A DNA stretch of 64,000 nt, taken from contig NC_080563.1 in NCBI RefSeq assembly GCF_030253575.1, forward strand, positions 14,527,001 through 14,591,000. The letters run 5' to 3'. The DNA is from Rhododendron vialii. Its lineage: Eukaryota; Streptophyta; Magnoliopsida; Ericales; Ericaceae. Each line of letters opens with the position of its first letter. Position 1 is the first letter of the stretch. This document shows positions 45,897-60,050 of this stretch, piece by piece. The notes under the pieces are model-generated. The model was not told the DNA's origin and did no database searches. It saw only the letters and a program-made list of their open reading frames with translations. The position numbers were made by a program, and so were the translations under genes.

Positions 45897-48800
45897 ATGG
45901 CGTGCAGGGGGTTTTGGGAATGCATATTGAAGCTTTTGAACTTCTTAATGACTCTTGTGGGTCTGGCTATGGTGGGGTATGGGATCTACTTGTTTGTGGA
46001 GTATGAGAAGTCGTCTTCCAGTAGTTCTGCTGCCTCACACACAAGTGATGCTATGATACAACTTGGTCGGCCGATGCTCATGGACTCTCTGTCCAGCAGC
46101 TTTTTTGATGACCTGCCGAAAGCTTGGTATGGTACCCTGCCCTTGCGAAATGCGTTAGCGCTGTAGTTGTATATGCTGATTCATTTTTTAGAAGGCGCTT
46201 CATATGTATTTGTGTTACGTTTTCTGCGGGGTTGGACTGACGTTTTTCCTTTTGCATTGATCCTTTATGTTTTATGCTCACTTAAGGACCTTCGTAGATG
46301 GAATTTAGCTCTTCGTGCTACATCTTCTTTGTGGGAAAGGTAGTAAAATAAAATAAGTAAAAACATGAAAGAAAATTTAGATTTTCAGGGAAAAATTTGT
46401 CAGGCAATTAAACAATGAAAGATAGGAATTGATGTGGTGCAGTGTGACTGCGTTCCTTTGAGAAATTGTATACAGCATTGTTGTCATCTATTACTGCATT
46501 GTTTTTTCCCTGGATTATCTGAGGACCAGAACCACTGCCACAACTAAATTTATTGCTTAAGTTTTTTTTTTGTTTCATCAGTTGGAATTGAAACGCTTTG
46601 TTTATTGCTCATGCTATGTGGTTGTCCTTTTACTAGTCACAAGATATGTAGCATAGTTAGCTGCAGAGAAGTCCCACATTCTCTGGGTACGAATGTAACC
46701 GGCATGTATGATCTTGAGGGGCAGTGTCATCACTCATTACCTAGCTTTTGGGGGTTTCCTTTTAAGTTCTAACTTCTAACCAATATTGTGTAGCATGGCT
46801 CCAGTAATGGAGTACACAAGGATGGCCAGGGTGCATCCTTACTTGTCCCTGTTCTCATGCTGTAGGTGTTGCCGAGTGGCATGTTGCCTGTGGGAGAGTG
46901 TGCATGGATGTCACCCATTGTCTCAGCATGAAATGCCTAAATATGTGCGAGCCATTACGTCAATACTAGGTGGGTGTGAAAACCGATGTCACCCATTGTC
47001 TCAGAATGCAAGTATTGTGCAACATATATGCATGAGGCCATCACCTCAATACTATGTTTCTGGGTTGAGTTGGAACCAAGACCGTGTAACAACTTCATGA
47101 TTGTTGCAGGCAGGGCGAGTTGCAAACCGAGTGAACCCAGTGAAGTAAGAGACATATTGGTGGAGGATTGGAATAAATCCACTAGCAGTGCAAGTTTGAC
47201 ACGGAGGGGTGGTGACATGATGCAATTCCAATTTTAGAGGCACATAGGCATGACTTGGATACAACTTGATACGCACACACTAATACTAACAGGATACTAC
47301 GGTGACACCACAAAAAAAAAAGTACTATATTTGTGTTTATATTGAACGATAAACTGTTTTTTCTTTTTTCAAAAAAACTATTACTTTTTATATCCATTGT
47401 AGCAAAGTATTAAGAAATTGTTTTCACATTTTTTAGGTAGGAAAGAAATGTTTTCGCATGCTGCATTTATGGTAAAAGCAGAGTGATGAAAACCTCTTAA
47501 TATTATTTCACAAAGTTATATGCATGAAGAATACTTCTAAAATAAGGAATTCATTTTTCACGTGATATCTACCTTTTCTTTTATTGCATGTGTTTCATGA
47601 TATGTTGTATAACACAACGCAAGTAGCAACAACCAACTATCCAAGTTGTTTCAATTAATTTTCTAAATGATCAAATCCTGAACGAAATCTGCCTCTTTTG
47701 ATTTTACATGTTGACCCAATCATTTTCTTGAAACGTTATAATGGCCTCAGATGTGTCTCATGTATCTTGGTATCAATCTGTCCCTACCGAGTCTGGTCTA
47801 GAAACTCAAGGTAATAGTGATAGAAATTGACCACATGTTCTTCTAGAGCCCATTAAATCTAAAAATGTTACCATTTCCCTAGGAAACTTCAAAGTTTTCA
47901 GACGATATATCCTACATCTATGAGGTTCAAAAGTATTAAAATAAGAAAGCAGGACTAGAGGAGTCTTGGTGCTTCCTGGTGCCCACCTGCATGTTACCCA
48001 GTTTTGTGGATTTTGTAATCAGAATCACGCTTTTTTTGGTCCACATGCAGAAAATATATGGGCCGTTTATGATGCTTTAGTTTGATATTATTAGGAATTT
48101 CATGAATCTAAATATATTTTTATGTCGTAGATGTACACTTCTTGGTCAAAACATGAGATGCTTATTGCGTGATTATATTTTTTAAGAAACTGTGAGCCAT
48201 GTTGTTGGCCAGAAGCATATTACACTTCTGAGGTCGTAAAGTATGTTAATGATTTTTGTGATTGGAGTCATGACATAAAAAGCCTATCAGATGTTTTTGT
48301 TTGTTCTTTTAAATGCATGATATTGTGAGGATCAATTGTTGAAGAGTTTTATTTATTTATTATTATTATGAACTTATTTTCCTACTTTACATGTTTTTGC
48401 AGGTTCATATGTGTATTTGTTGGTGTTGGTGTGATTCTCTTTATAATCTCGTGTTTCGGGTGTATTGCAGCAGCCACTCGTAATGGATGCTGCCTGGCTA
48501 GCGTATCCTAATCACTTGTGCACTCTACATTTCTAGGATATGCCCCATCGGACATTGATGACCTTGTAGATATTGCCATGAGGCCATTTTCCTGAGCATA
48601 AAGACAGTTTTAGTACATTGCATGTTTGTCTGAGTACGACTCGCCTCATTTACTTCACTAATGAAGTTGGTAAATGAAACCTTGCTAGATTGCCAAATTG
48701 TGTGCTTGGGTGAATCGGTGTACGCATATGCATCCTTTTCCGGTTTCCCCTCTCATTTATTTCTTGATTTTGATGAATCAATTATGATGACTACATGCCA

Positions 48801-51800
48801 CTTCATCCTTGTTGACCATGCCTATCTTAATTTGCTCTAGTAATGAAATTTGTGATGCGGAACCCTGCAAGATTGTTGGATCGTTTATGGTGGGCGACCT
48901 GGCATGCATTCTCTGTTCTCTTTTTTCCAGGGGTGGAGAGGGTATAGGTCAAATGGGGACACTTGACCGCACTCACTTCCAAATTTCTTCATTGATCAAT
49001 TGATATTTTATCTCCATTTGGTCACTTTGGACTCCACCCTTATCATAATATTGTCCCAAGCAGCAATCGCACTAACAATTACATAATATTTTGACACTAT
49101 TGTTTTGTTAACTACTGCTCAATAGGCGCAAATGATACATACATAATGTCAAAAAAGTTGAAAGTTCAATAAAAGTTCACTAATATCATTTCCAAATTTC
49201 TATGCGCATTTTCCAGATATTGTGGCACTTTGTGCACATTAAGCACTGCACTAAGGGTAGTTGCCAGTCGTTGGCATTTTTCCTGTAGTAATTATGTGTT
49301 GATTAGAAAATAGAAAAAGATTAGGTATGTTTTTAAGTATTGACCCATGGACCTAAAATTCTGGCTCCGCCCCTGCTTTTTTCAATTTGTCTCGTTCTTT
49401 TTTTTTCCTTGTTTGATAAGGATGTACGGATTCCTTAAGTCAAGACAGTATTCAGTATTGGTGTTCTTGCTGATCTTGGTAGAAGGGGGATGCGCAGCTT
49501 TCATATTCTTTGACAGTAGTTGGAAAGACGTGAGTGTTATCTTACTGACCTTTGCTTTCAAGATGTTATACTTTGGTATCTGATTAGAGTGCGAAAGATC
49601 TTTTCTAGGATATTCCAACCGATGATACTGGAGACTTCGATATGATATATGACTTTCTGGAAGAGAACTGGGAAATTTTCAAATGGGTTGCTCTTGGGAT
49701 TGTTATATTTGAGGTAAGCACTGGAAAATTCCACTTGCTTTTGAGACAAAATGTTAGTTTATTCTTTCCTGGATCTGAGTAGCAGATAAATCTAAGTTCG
49801 TTCAATTCGACATATCTAAGTTCCGTGCATACGCATATTGTTTTTTTTATGTCATTGCTTGCGATGCAAACAACCATACTAAGAATTGTTTTTGACTTTT
49901 ACGTTGCTTACCTTGCTTCCTCTCCCTTTGACTTCTAAAATTTGATAGAACTCATGCGAAAGGGCATCTCCCAGCTTCCGGCGTATGGTGTTAACCACTT
50001 TGTTGGGTTCCTGAAAATTTGGATGGCATGATTAAGTTCTGCTGGCAGAATGTTGGAAAACTGAGTCACCTGCATGTATTTAAGATGGGCATGGCTTATC
50101 TGTAGAAGGGAGGGAAGGAGGGAGATGTTACTCCCTCTGTCTCATATTCTTGGTTCCTTTTTCAGCGGTTCTGCCCTTTTCTCAACCTAAGACACCATGT
50201 AATTTTTTATGAAGAAAATCAAGTTTATTTGCCCAAATCAAAAGATCTCATTTAGCTTGTGTAGACAGAGTTTACAAAAATCATCTGATAAACAATAGAC
50301 TAAAAAATATGTGCGATTTTTAGGATACTTCTGAATAGGGAAAAAGGACCAAAAATAAGGCACAGAGGTAGTATATTGTTGTAGGCCCTCAACATTAGTT
50401 TGTCAGACATGCCAACCTGAGGAGAGAACAAAATTGCAGAAATGATTTTGAATTTAGATAGGATCTCCCAAGTAGTCTGACCTGTAAACACTCCGGCACT
50501 TTTGGTATGGCAAAATATGCGATGCTGCAAGGACTTTGAGCTTGATTTGTTTATTAGATGATTCGCCTGAATACAATTTGGTAATAACAACCTTGGAATG
50601 TGCATGTCCTTAAAGAATCTCATATGACTCTAGAAGAAAAACACTACTTGATTAAATTGCTGTTTAGTATGGATGCTATTGAGTTGTTTATGTTCTGTGT
50701 GATCTGCTACTGCCTCTCTCTTTACCCTTGAGTTGGTAATTGCAGGCCTTTCTATTCTTGTTAGCTCTTATTGTAAGAGCTGCAAACAGACCAGCAGAAT
50801 ACGATAGCGATGATGAGTATATTAGTGGGCCAAGGCAGCAAGCCCGGCAACCGCTGATCAACAGGCCACCAGTTCCAGCTCCCGGTGTCCCTGCTGCTGG
50901 TGCCCTTGATCAGCGTTCAAGCAGAACTGATGCTTGGAGTACACGTATGAGAGAAAAGGTGCAAATCTGTTATGTTTGACTGTTATGTTACAAAATATCT
51001 GAGTTCATTATTTGGGGCTTATGGGACATTTATGTACTGCATGACTACTGGGACACGTGGACTAATGTCGGACACATGACTCTTAATGAGGGGGACCAAA
51101 CCACATGTATTCATAAGATTAACGACAGAATCTCATGTTTAAATATTAATAACTGAGAAATGTATGCCAAAAAGTAACGAAAATGAATAGCGTGAATTAT
51201 GTTTTCAGCTTCGAAAAGACCAAAATGAATTACATAAGTATACGTTTTGGAAGAAAATGAGTAGGTAAATGTTTTCTCAAGGGAAAAGCAATGCAAGAAT
51301 TTTGAATTGGGCTTGCGATGTGGGGGCCATTCTTCATAATTTTTACAGACAACCAAAAACATAGTAGAAATAATGGGCTAAAGGGAGGTGTGTAGGGGCC
51401 CGGGGCCCCTCGTGCACCCCCCCCCTAGGACCGCCCCTGCGTGAGACAAAGGGTCATAGAAAATATATACGGTGTTCTGATGCTTTTCGAACACCAGTTG
51501 TTACCTGATCATCTCAGGTTTGCTCAGTTTTGGTGTATTCATGATTCCCATAAACCTTATAGTAGTTGTAGATTTGGGAATTTATTCTTAGAAATTTCCC
51601 TCTTCGATAGAGTTCTTTCTTTGATCCATTTTGAAATTCTGGCCAATTTTTAGCTCAATGTCTCTTCAGGGGCTCTATTTTCCCTTGCAAAAATTTGATA
51701 GTCCCTGCGGTCACTTGCAAGATCAAAGTCTGAATATAACTGTTCCTTTCTATTCTTAACTTTCAGAATCAAACAGTCTGAATATAACTGTTCCTCAGAT

Positions 51801-52103
51801 GCATATATTTTTTGTATCCCACTTCTTTCTTTTTGGGCCACCAAGTTACATTTTATCATGACTACCAAAGAACAGCCATGATGGATTTATAACAATTACC
51901 ATCTGAAGCGAATTATGTTTTACCACTGTGACTAGCTTCTTTTGCCTAACACACATACTAATCTTGCTTTGATCGTTTCTGCATGTAAAAACCAGTATGG
52001 ACTTGATACTTCTGAGTTCACATACAATCCATCCGAGTCAAACCGGAACCAGCAAACAGCAGCACAGCCAGCAGAGGAGAGGAGTCGTTGCAGCATAATG
52101 TAA
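45897..52103 (+). CDS. TOM2A: Tetraspanin-like TOM2A protein
   Basis: Four-pass membrane protein of the tonoplast/endomembranes. Arabidopsis TOM2A is a tetraspanin that binds TOM1 and is known as a host factor in tobamovirus multiplication. Coding exons: 45897-46126, 48403-48502, 49449-49529, 49609-49713, 50746-50958, 51996-52103; 278 residues, the normal length. Membrane segments at about 11-33, 78-98, 111-131 and 162-184; a long hydrophilic tail follows with YDSDDEY and KYGLDTSEFTYNPSES, and a cysteine-containing end (RCSIM). All junctions are GT-AG; the exon 2 donor AGC|GTATCC and exon 3 acceptor AGACAG|TAT are fixed by reading frame. A leader intron is likely. Intron 1 holds a TRIM copy and intron 4 a Stowaway MITE. 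Identity rests on near end-to-end similarity to remembered TOM2A features. Confidence 0.92.
46654..47091 (+). mobile_element. TRIM retroelement, copy 2 (degraded)
   Basis: The first LTR-like part has AGAAGTCCCACATTCTCTGG GTACGAATG and CCTAGCTTTTGGGG. The middle AGGGTGCATCC...GTGTTGCCGAGTGGCA matches AGGGTGCGTGTCC...GTGCTGCCGAGTGAGCA of copy 1 (25862-25916). It ends GTTGAGTTGGAACCAAGACC GTGTAACA like an LTR end. A segment GATGTCACCCATTGTCTCAG is repeated (46908 and 46985), so the 3' part is duplicated or rearranged. The PBS is no longer recognisable. Confidence 0.65.
50131..50371. mobile_element. Stowaway (Tc1/mariner) MITE
   Basis: The left end CTCCCTCTGTCTCATATTCT TGGTTCC mirrors the inverted right end CTACCTCTGTGCCTTATTTT TGGTCC. 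TA dinucleotides flank it (50129-50130, 50372-50373). In intron 4 of the TOM2A-like gene. Confidence 0.83.
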
Positions 52104-52277
52104 TCGCCATCTTGGTTTTTGCAGAATTAGAAAATCGGAGCAGTTCCTGGAAACTCTGTTTTTCGCTGCCTGGTCGCAGAACTTTGTATCTGAAGAAGAC
52201 GATTGCTTTCTTTTTCTCGAGTTTGTGTGCCACACACAATTATCATGAGCTTTTCTCATTGATTCACCCAACATCCT

Positions 52278-52775
52278 TGTTACACCCCGATTTTTGGAAT
52301 ATCAAGTGTCATGAAATTGGTGATGTAAGATTAAGTTTCGTTAAGCTACCAAGAATAGTAAGCGTAGGCCGATCAAAAAAACAAAGACTTTGGGTCATAC
52401 GGTAATGTGTACCCCGCTCGTGTAGCTAAGCCTTGTTGCACTCCTAGTCAATATGTTGTCTATCTAGCACGTCCACGACTGGTACAAGCCCCAAGAAGTA
52501 AGGCGTCATGGCATGTGGCTAGGAGTATCCCATGGCTTTGTTACGTGGGTAGGAGATTGGGTACCATACGAGCTAAGAAGTGGAAGAGCAGCTACAGGTG
52601 GGTCTTTCCTAATACTATCTGTCTTACTACCTTCAAGGAGGGCCCCTCGAAAGTTGGCGTTTACAAAATTCTGGTTCCATTCCTGCTCGAAAGGGATGGT
52701 CTAAAGAAGATTGGGTTCCCATATGAGCTAATTCAAACACAAAGACTATGGATGAGTCAAGGTGGATGGACTTGT
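52278..52775. mobile_element. LTR-like fragment
   Basis: Starts TGTTACACCCCGATTTTTGG, close to the start of the solo LTR at 37364 (TGTAACGCCCCGATTTTT). It continues with LTR-like non-coding sequence but has no matching end or TSD. Right border is a guess. It lies 175 bp past the TOM2A stop codon and may affect its 3' UTR. Confidence 0.35.
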
Positions 52776-54122
52776 AGTTTTTGAAGATGACTGGCACCTG
52801 CGCCGAGATTATATTTCATGTCCCTATTTCTCCAAATGCCTGGTATTTGAAGGTTCACTGGGATTGTCATGGCGTGTATTCGGAGAATACTTTCAACTCA
52901 TCCAGACCATTAAAAATATATTTGGATGGCATGGATCGTGCGCAACACCCCTCTACTGCACCCCTGCACGTCCTTGGTTCCTTATTCTGGACGATTGATA
53001 ATTGCTTCCCATTTCAAAAAGTTGGGATGGCTGTCAATTTCTTTTGAGTGACCTTGTCTGATTGTGCTTGTCTGAAAGCTATATCATATTTTAGCCACCC
53101 TGTTGACTCATCAGTCCATTCTGTTATTTCCTAAATTAGTTTTGGTTTCCCACAAGAAAATCAAAAAACAAGAAAACATGAGTTTGTTGCAAGTTGTAGA
53201 CGTGCTTTCAACGGTCCGGATTTGAAATAAAGTATTTCAAATTTGGAAGAGTTTATTTCAAATCGGCTTGAATCTGCCTTGTAGCCCTGTAGTGCACAGG
53301 GTTTCCGAATCCAGCAAAACCCCGGTGCCATCAGATTCATTTAACCTTACAAGCCACTCCAGTACAGCCTGTGCTGAATATTAAGAAAATATCTAGACAA
53401 GAAAGAGTGTACAATCTGAAAATATAGGACTTGGGTGACCCTTTTTTGAAGGCTATCCAGTTTTTTGGTTTTGCTTTTACAACTCAATATCTTGACTAGT
53501 TTGTCCGCATTTTGACTAATTTCAAAATTCTAAAGTTTACGACAAATTAAACCTCCAAAAGCTCTAGCAGTATTTTTGTAGGCAGTAAAGGTTGAACCTG
53601 AACGCTCAAGTTTAATGCTAACTAAAAAAATTCACACAGTGGTTTCTGGACCTGATGGGCAAAAAAAAAAAAAACTTTTGGAAACTGTAACAAGTACATT
53701 GGGGCAACCCTTACTTTAGTCATTAAGGCTGAGTTTGGCCTAAATTTTAGCCATTGTCTTCAAGTGCACTATAGGTTAGATTCGCGTCAAATTTTTTGTA
53801 TTGATTTATCTCAAGGAGCTAAAAAAAACTATCTAAATCTCATTGGGGAGGAAGATGAAACTTTTAGGTAAGCAGTTAGCCAGAAAGTTACCTTAACCAA
53901 TAAATTAGTGCAGTTCTAATCCTGTTTAAGCAATTTTAAATATCTGCCTTGGACATTTCGCTTGCTTTAGGTCAGGAATCCGGATCCTGCTTTTGGTAAT
54001 TTATATAATGTTTTTTATTCATTAGAATTTATATAATGTTGACTTTATATATTTCAGAAATTTGTGTACCCAAAAATGTAAAAGTGGTTTTTGATCGATT
54101 GTTGCTTATTGAGAGATAATTA
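52776..54122. other. Intergenic
   Basis: No gene, RNA or resolvable transposon seen. Confidence 0.5.
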
Positions 54123-54363
54123 CTCCCTCCATCCCAAAATATTAGACTTTTTTTGAACTGCGTGTAATTTTCAATTGCTTATATATTTTCTTTTGATTTA
54201 TAAAATTTTATGTGATTTTAAAATTTTTGTTTAATAGAATTAATTAAAATATATCAAATAAGATTCATCTTGCATATTTTTTAACACTCACATTGAAAAA
54301 TATAGGTAATTGAAAATGACACGCTATCCAAAAAAAGATCTCACTTTTTGGGTCAGATGGAGT
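54123..54363. mobile_element. Stowaway (Tc1/mariner) MITE
   Basis: The left end CTCCCTCCATCCCAAAATAT TAGACTTTTT and the inverted right end CTCCATCTGACCCAAAAAGT GAGATCTTTTT match. TA flanks it (54121-54122, 54364-54365). TACTCCCTCC(G/A)TCCCA is the signature plant Stowaway terminus. Confidence 0.88.
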
Positions 54364-57658
<3,295 letters not shown>

Positions 57659-58433
57659 ATCTTCAAAGTCTCTATTTTTGCGATTTTTAAGAACCTCACA
57701 ACGGTTGTACTCAAGGGAATTGTATTTGGCAAACTAGCGATCAGTCTAGTCAATTGTCACCAAATAGATCGATCAATATAAAGAAGATATTGAACCAAAT
57801 ACACCATACTCTTCTTACATAAATGTCGAAAGAGAGAAATCAACAACAGAAACAACAAAGAGAAAGAGTAGAGAAGCGTCGATCTTCATTTGAATCAAGT
57901 GCCTAAAGTTGAGAACAATAAGTACATTTTACCCTTTCCATGGCTTAAGAATTTCCCTTCCAAGTTTGAGACAATTACCACAGGCCTTTACATCACTTGC
58001 TATCAGAGCCTTTGATGAAATTGACACAACACTACAAAAGCGACCATGTCCTGAATTCCAAGATAAAAATACAACAAAAATGAATCCTGCAATCTTAGGC
58101 CAGCTTTGGAAAATATGAAAGCTTCCCAAACTTCAGAACAATGTAGCCCATCAATTCTTATTAACATCTAGGTCACAATACGAGTGCCTTGTCTCAGAGA
58201 AGGGACCAAATCTGGTGGCCCAATTCCTTATGTTTCAAGTACAAGTTTGCACGGATCAAAAAAAACAAAAAAAGTACAAGTTTGCACACCACCCATACAA
58301 GCTGTGGCATTCTGCACCCACGGATGCTGATTTCTTTGTGTGATTGCATACATGGAATAACACCCATGTAGCACCACCATTTTGGGGTCCTCTGAAAACA
58401 AAGCTCCATCAACAACAATTCTAGACCCCCACT

Positions 58434-58546
58434 TTAATCACTGGGACATCAATTCAAGTTACTACACAGCTTGGATGTCAAAATACCACTTAATCACTGG
58501 AACATCTATTTAAGTTTAACCACAGCTTGATGTAAAAACACCAATA
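58434..58546. repeat. Tandem duplication, about 57-bp unit
   Basis: TTAATCACTGG(G/A)ACATC...AAGTT...CACAGCTTG(G)ATGT(C)AAAA occurs at 58434-58489 and 58490-58546 with moderate divergence. Confidence 0.75.
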
Positions 58547-59228
58547 CGCTGAATGGTTCTCACCAACTACGAGATTCAAAAATTTGAAAACATTATTTGG
58601 ATAAAAGATGAAAAACAACTGAGAAAAGGGTGCTGAGTAGTTAGAGCAAAACATACTCGTTTCTCAGGATCCATATTGAACAAATAATGCATTCCCTTCG
58701 CAAGACTGATTTTCAAAAATGAGTGAACCGCAAACATGGAGATTCCATCGGGAGACCAAGCATCCAAAAAAGTTTTCAGATGTTTGTACCTCTAGATTTG
58801 AAGACTCGTTTCATAGCATATCCATGCAAGAGTAGTCAATTGATCTCAATTGAAGCTCAACTGCTAATAAAAAGGTTTGAACATGGGGAACCAAAAAATC
58901 ATATGCTACATCGGCAAATCAATCCAATGTCTAGGACATCAATTAGTACGTTTCTTGGAATAAGAGAAGACCAAATAATTGTACATTAATCGGACAAACA
59001 CCACCACTGGCCTTAAGTCTAATCGTAGCTCTCATAAAAAATGTGGGAAAAGAGAGAGCAAACTTTCTGTAACAGCCACACCCAGCATTTAGCATAAAAA
59101 TCGTTCATCGGACACCTACCAATGCCTCTTCACAGAAGACATCAAATTACCCTCTATTCAGAACTAAATTTAAACCCACCAAATCTCAGAAATCTCATAA
59201 TTAATTCTGATATTTTCTGACTAGAGAT

Positions 59229-59280
59229 GGCAACCTTTATGCCTGTGGTTTCCCATCGTCATTTTGGCATAAAGATTGCC
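59229..59280. repeat. Hairpin, 15-bp arms
   Basis: GGCAACCTTTATGCC pairs with GGCATAAAGATTGCC (one G-U if transcribed). The loop itself can pair TGG/CCA around a GAAA on the minus strand. Flanks (TAGAGATGGCAA / GGAGAAGGCAA inverted) resemble hAT-MITE ends, so it may be a tiny MITE rather than an RNA gene. Confidence 0.55.
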
Positions 59281-59370
59281 TTCTCCGGTCTCAAAACATC
59301 AGAATTAAAATAAATAAAAAACGATTTTGAAGTAAAATAACTAAGCATACAGTGACAGAATAAATAACAA

Positions 59371-59457
59371 AGGCATCAGTTCTCCAAGGTGATTTAGCAT
59401 CATCGAAATGCTTCAGACGCAAATTACCCATTTGTTATTGAGATTCATCCTCTGCCC
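59371..59457 (-). ncRNA. C/D box snoRNA, dual guide to 18S and 25S rRNA
   Basis: Guides 2'-O-methylation of rRNA in the nucleolus. On the minus strand: terminal stem GGGCA...TGCCT, box C-like AGGATGA, D' CTGA, C' CGATGATG, D CTGA; 87 nt. The guide before D' (TGGGTAATTTGCG) is complementary over 13 nt to 18S rRNA GCGCAAAUUACCCA. By the fifth-nucleotide rule it targets the first A of AAAUU, the position equivalent to human 18S Am468. The guide before D (TCACCTTGGAGA) is complementary over 12 nt to 25S UCUCCAAGGUGA and targets a C in UCUCC. Two independent rRNA matches at the correct spacing make chance unlikely. rRNA sequences were recalled, not searched. Confidence 0.82.
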
Positions 59458-59546
59458 AATTTCGTGAAAGCCGACCCCAAACGTATACATAACTACATAA
59501 CTATACCTATAAATGTGAGCGTATATGCGTGTGAAGAGTGAGGGAA

Positions 59547-59638
59547 AAAGCGATCAGAACCTGTCGGGATTTCATTATAACATCACAATCAATCAGTGGA
59601 TTGACAGACCAAATGAATTTCTATCGTCATCTCGCTTT
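59547..59638 (-). ncRNA. C/D box snoRNA, U33-like (18S rRNA guide)
   Basis: On the minus strand: perfect terminal stem AAAGCGA...TCGCTTT, box C-like ATGACGA (one change from RTGATGA), D' CTGA, C'-like TGATGTT, D CTGA; 92 nt. The guide before D' (GTCTGTCAATCC) is complementary over 12 nt to 18S rRNA GGAUUGACAGAC. The fifth-nucleotide rule points to the first U of GGAUUG, the site methylated by U33 in human (Um1326) and snR55 in yeast. The second guide (before D, GAAATCCCGACAGGTT) has no target I recognise. Confidence 0.82.
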
Positions 59639-59760
59639 ACCACTCACCCCAAATCTCAGAAATATTTACAAAAAATTGAACCAAAAGTATAGGAGGTAGG
59701 AAATAATTGAAAAAAATCTCGAATTTGCAAATTCGTTTGGTGCAGAAAGCAGTACGAGAA

Positions 59761-59850
59761 GGCTCAGAACTTCTTAGAGGGTTGTGCTAGCCGTCACAGA
59801 CGGATTCACGAGAAATCCGTCTCTGGTACACAAAATTGGATCTTCATAGC
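59761..59850 (-). ncRNA. Candidate C/D box snoRNA, U61-like (18S rRNA guide)
   Basis: On the minus strand: box C-like ATGAAGA (59847-59841), box D CTGA (59767-59764), and the guide CCCTCTAAGAAG immediately upstream of D, complementary over 12 nt to 18S rRNA CUUCUUAGAGGG. The predicted methylated base is the second U of CUUC, the U61 target in human (18S Um1442). The terminal stem is weak and an 8-bp hairpin (GACGGATT...AATCCGTC) fills the middle, so the 5' border is less certain than for the other two. Confidence 0.6.
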
Positions 59851-59918
59851 ACATCTATTCCGAAATACTACTGAAGAACAAAAACGTGAATCGAAAACTG
59901 CATATCTATATCTAATAT

Positions 59919-59919
<1 letters not shown>

Positions 59920-59955
<36 letters not shown>
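59920..59955. repeat. (GA)n microsatellite
   Basis: GA repeat (CT on the minus strand) in the presumed 5' leader of the snoRNA precursor. Confidence 0.9.
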
Positions 59956-59956
<1 letters not shown>

Positions 59957-59957
59957 G

Positions 59958-60050
59958 ATTGCTGTGGAGTTGTAGGGGAGAGTGCGAGCGAGGTATTTAA
60001 CGGCGCGGACTGGAGAGGAACCCTAGACCCCGCGAAACCCTAATAAAGTA
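59958..60050 (-). promoter_or_regulatory. Telo-box promoter of the snoRNA cluster
   Basis: On the minus strand: a telo-box TTAGGGTTT (60035-60043) and a second CTAGGGTT (60019-60026), then a TATA-like TTAAATACC (about 59992-60000), then a CT-rich leader. Telo-boxes near the start site are typical of plant ribosome-biogenesis and snoRNA genes. Direction and spacing fit transcription into the three snoRNAs. Confidence 0.6.

Larger units (their letters stand above)
57659..59370 (-). other. Downstream part of a possible non-coding host transcript
   Basis: Spacer between the peroxidase stop and the snoRNA cluster. On the minus strand it would be the continuation of the snoRNA precursor. Open frames near 58576-58767 and 57929-58129 (minus) are not recognisable proteins. 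Contains a tandem duplication (58434-58546) and a hairpin (59229-59280). Confidence 0.35.

Noticed and set aside
57929..58129. Minus-strand frame with a Cys pair (KACGNCLKLG)
   Set aside because: Short, no homology recognised, and composition is typical of a chance frame in a transcript tail.
58576..58767. Minus-strand open frame (SPDGISMFAVHSFLKISLAK...) that looks protein-like
   Set aside because: No ATG-to-stop gene with splice signals could be built, no family is recognisable, and it lies on the presumed non-coding snoRNA precursor.
59060..59101. Possible H/ACA snoRNA ending TGTTACAGAA on the minus strand
   Set aside because: An ACA at the right place is common by chance; I could not form a credible pseudouridylation-pocket hairpin or H box.
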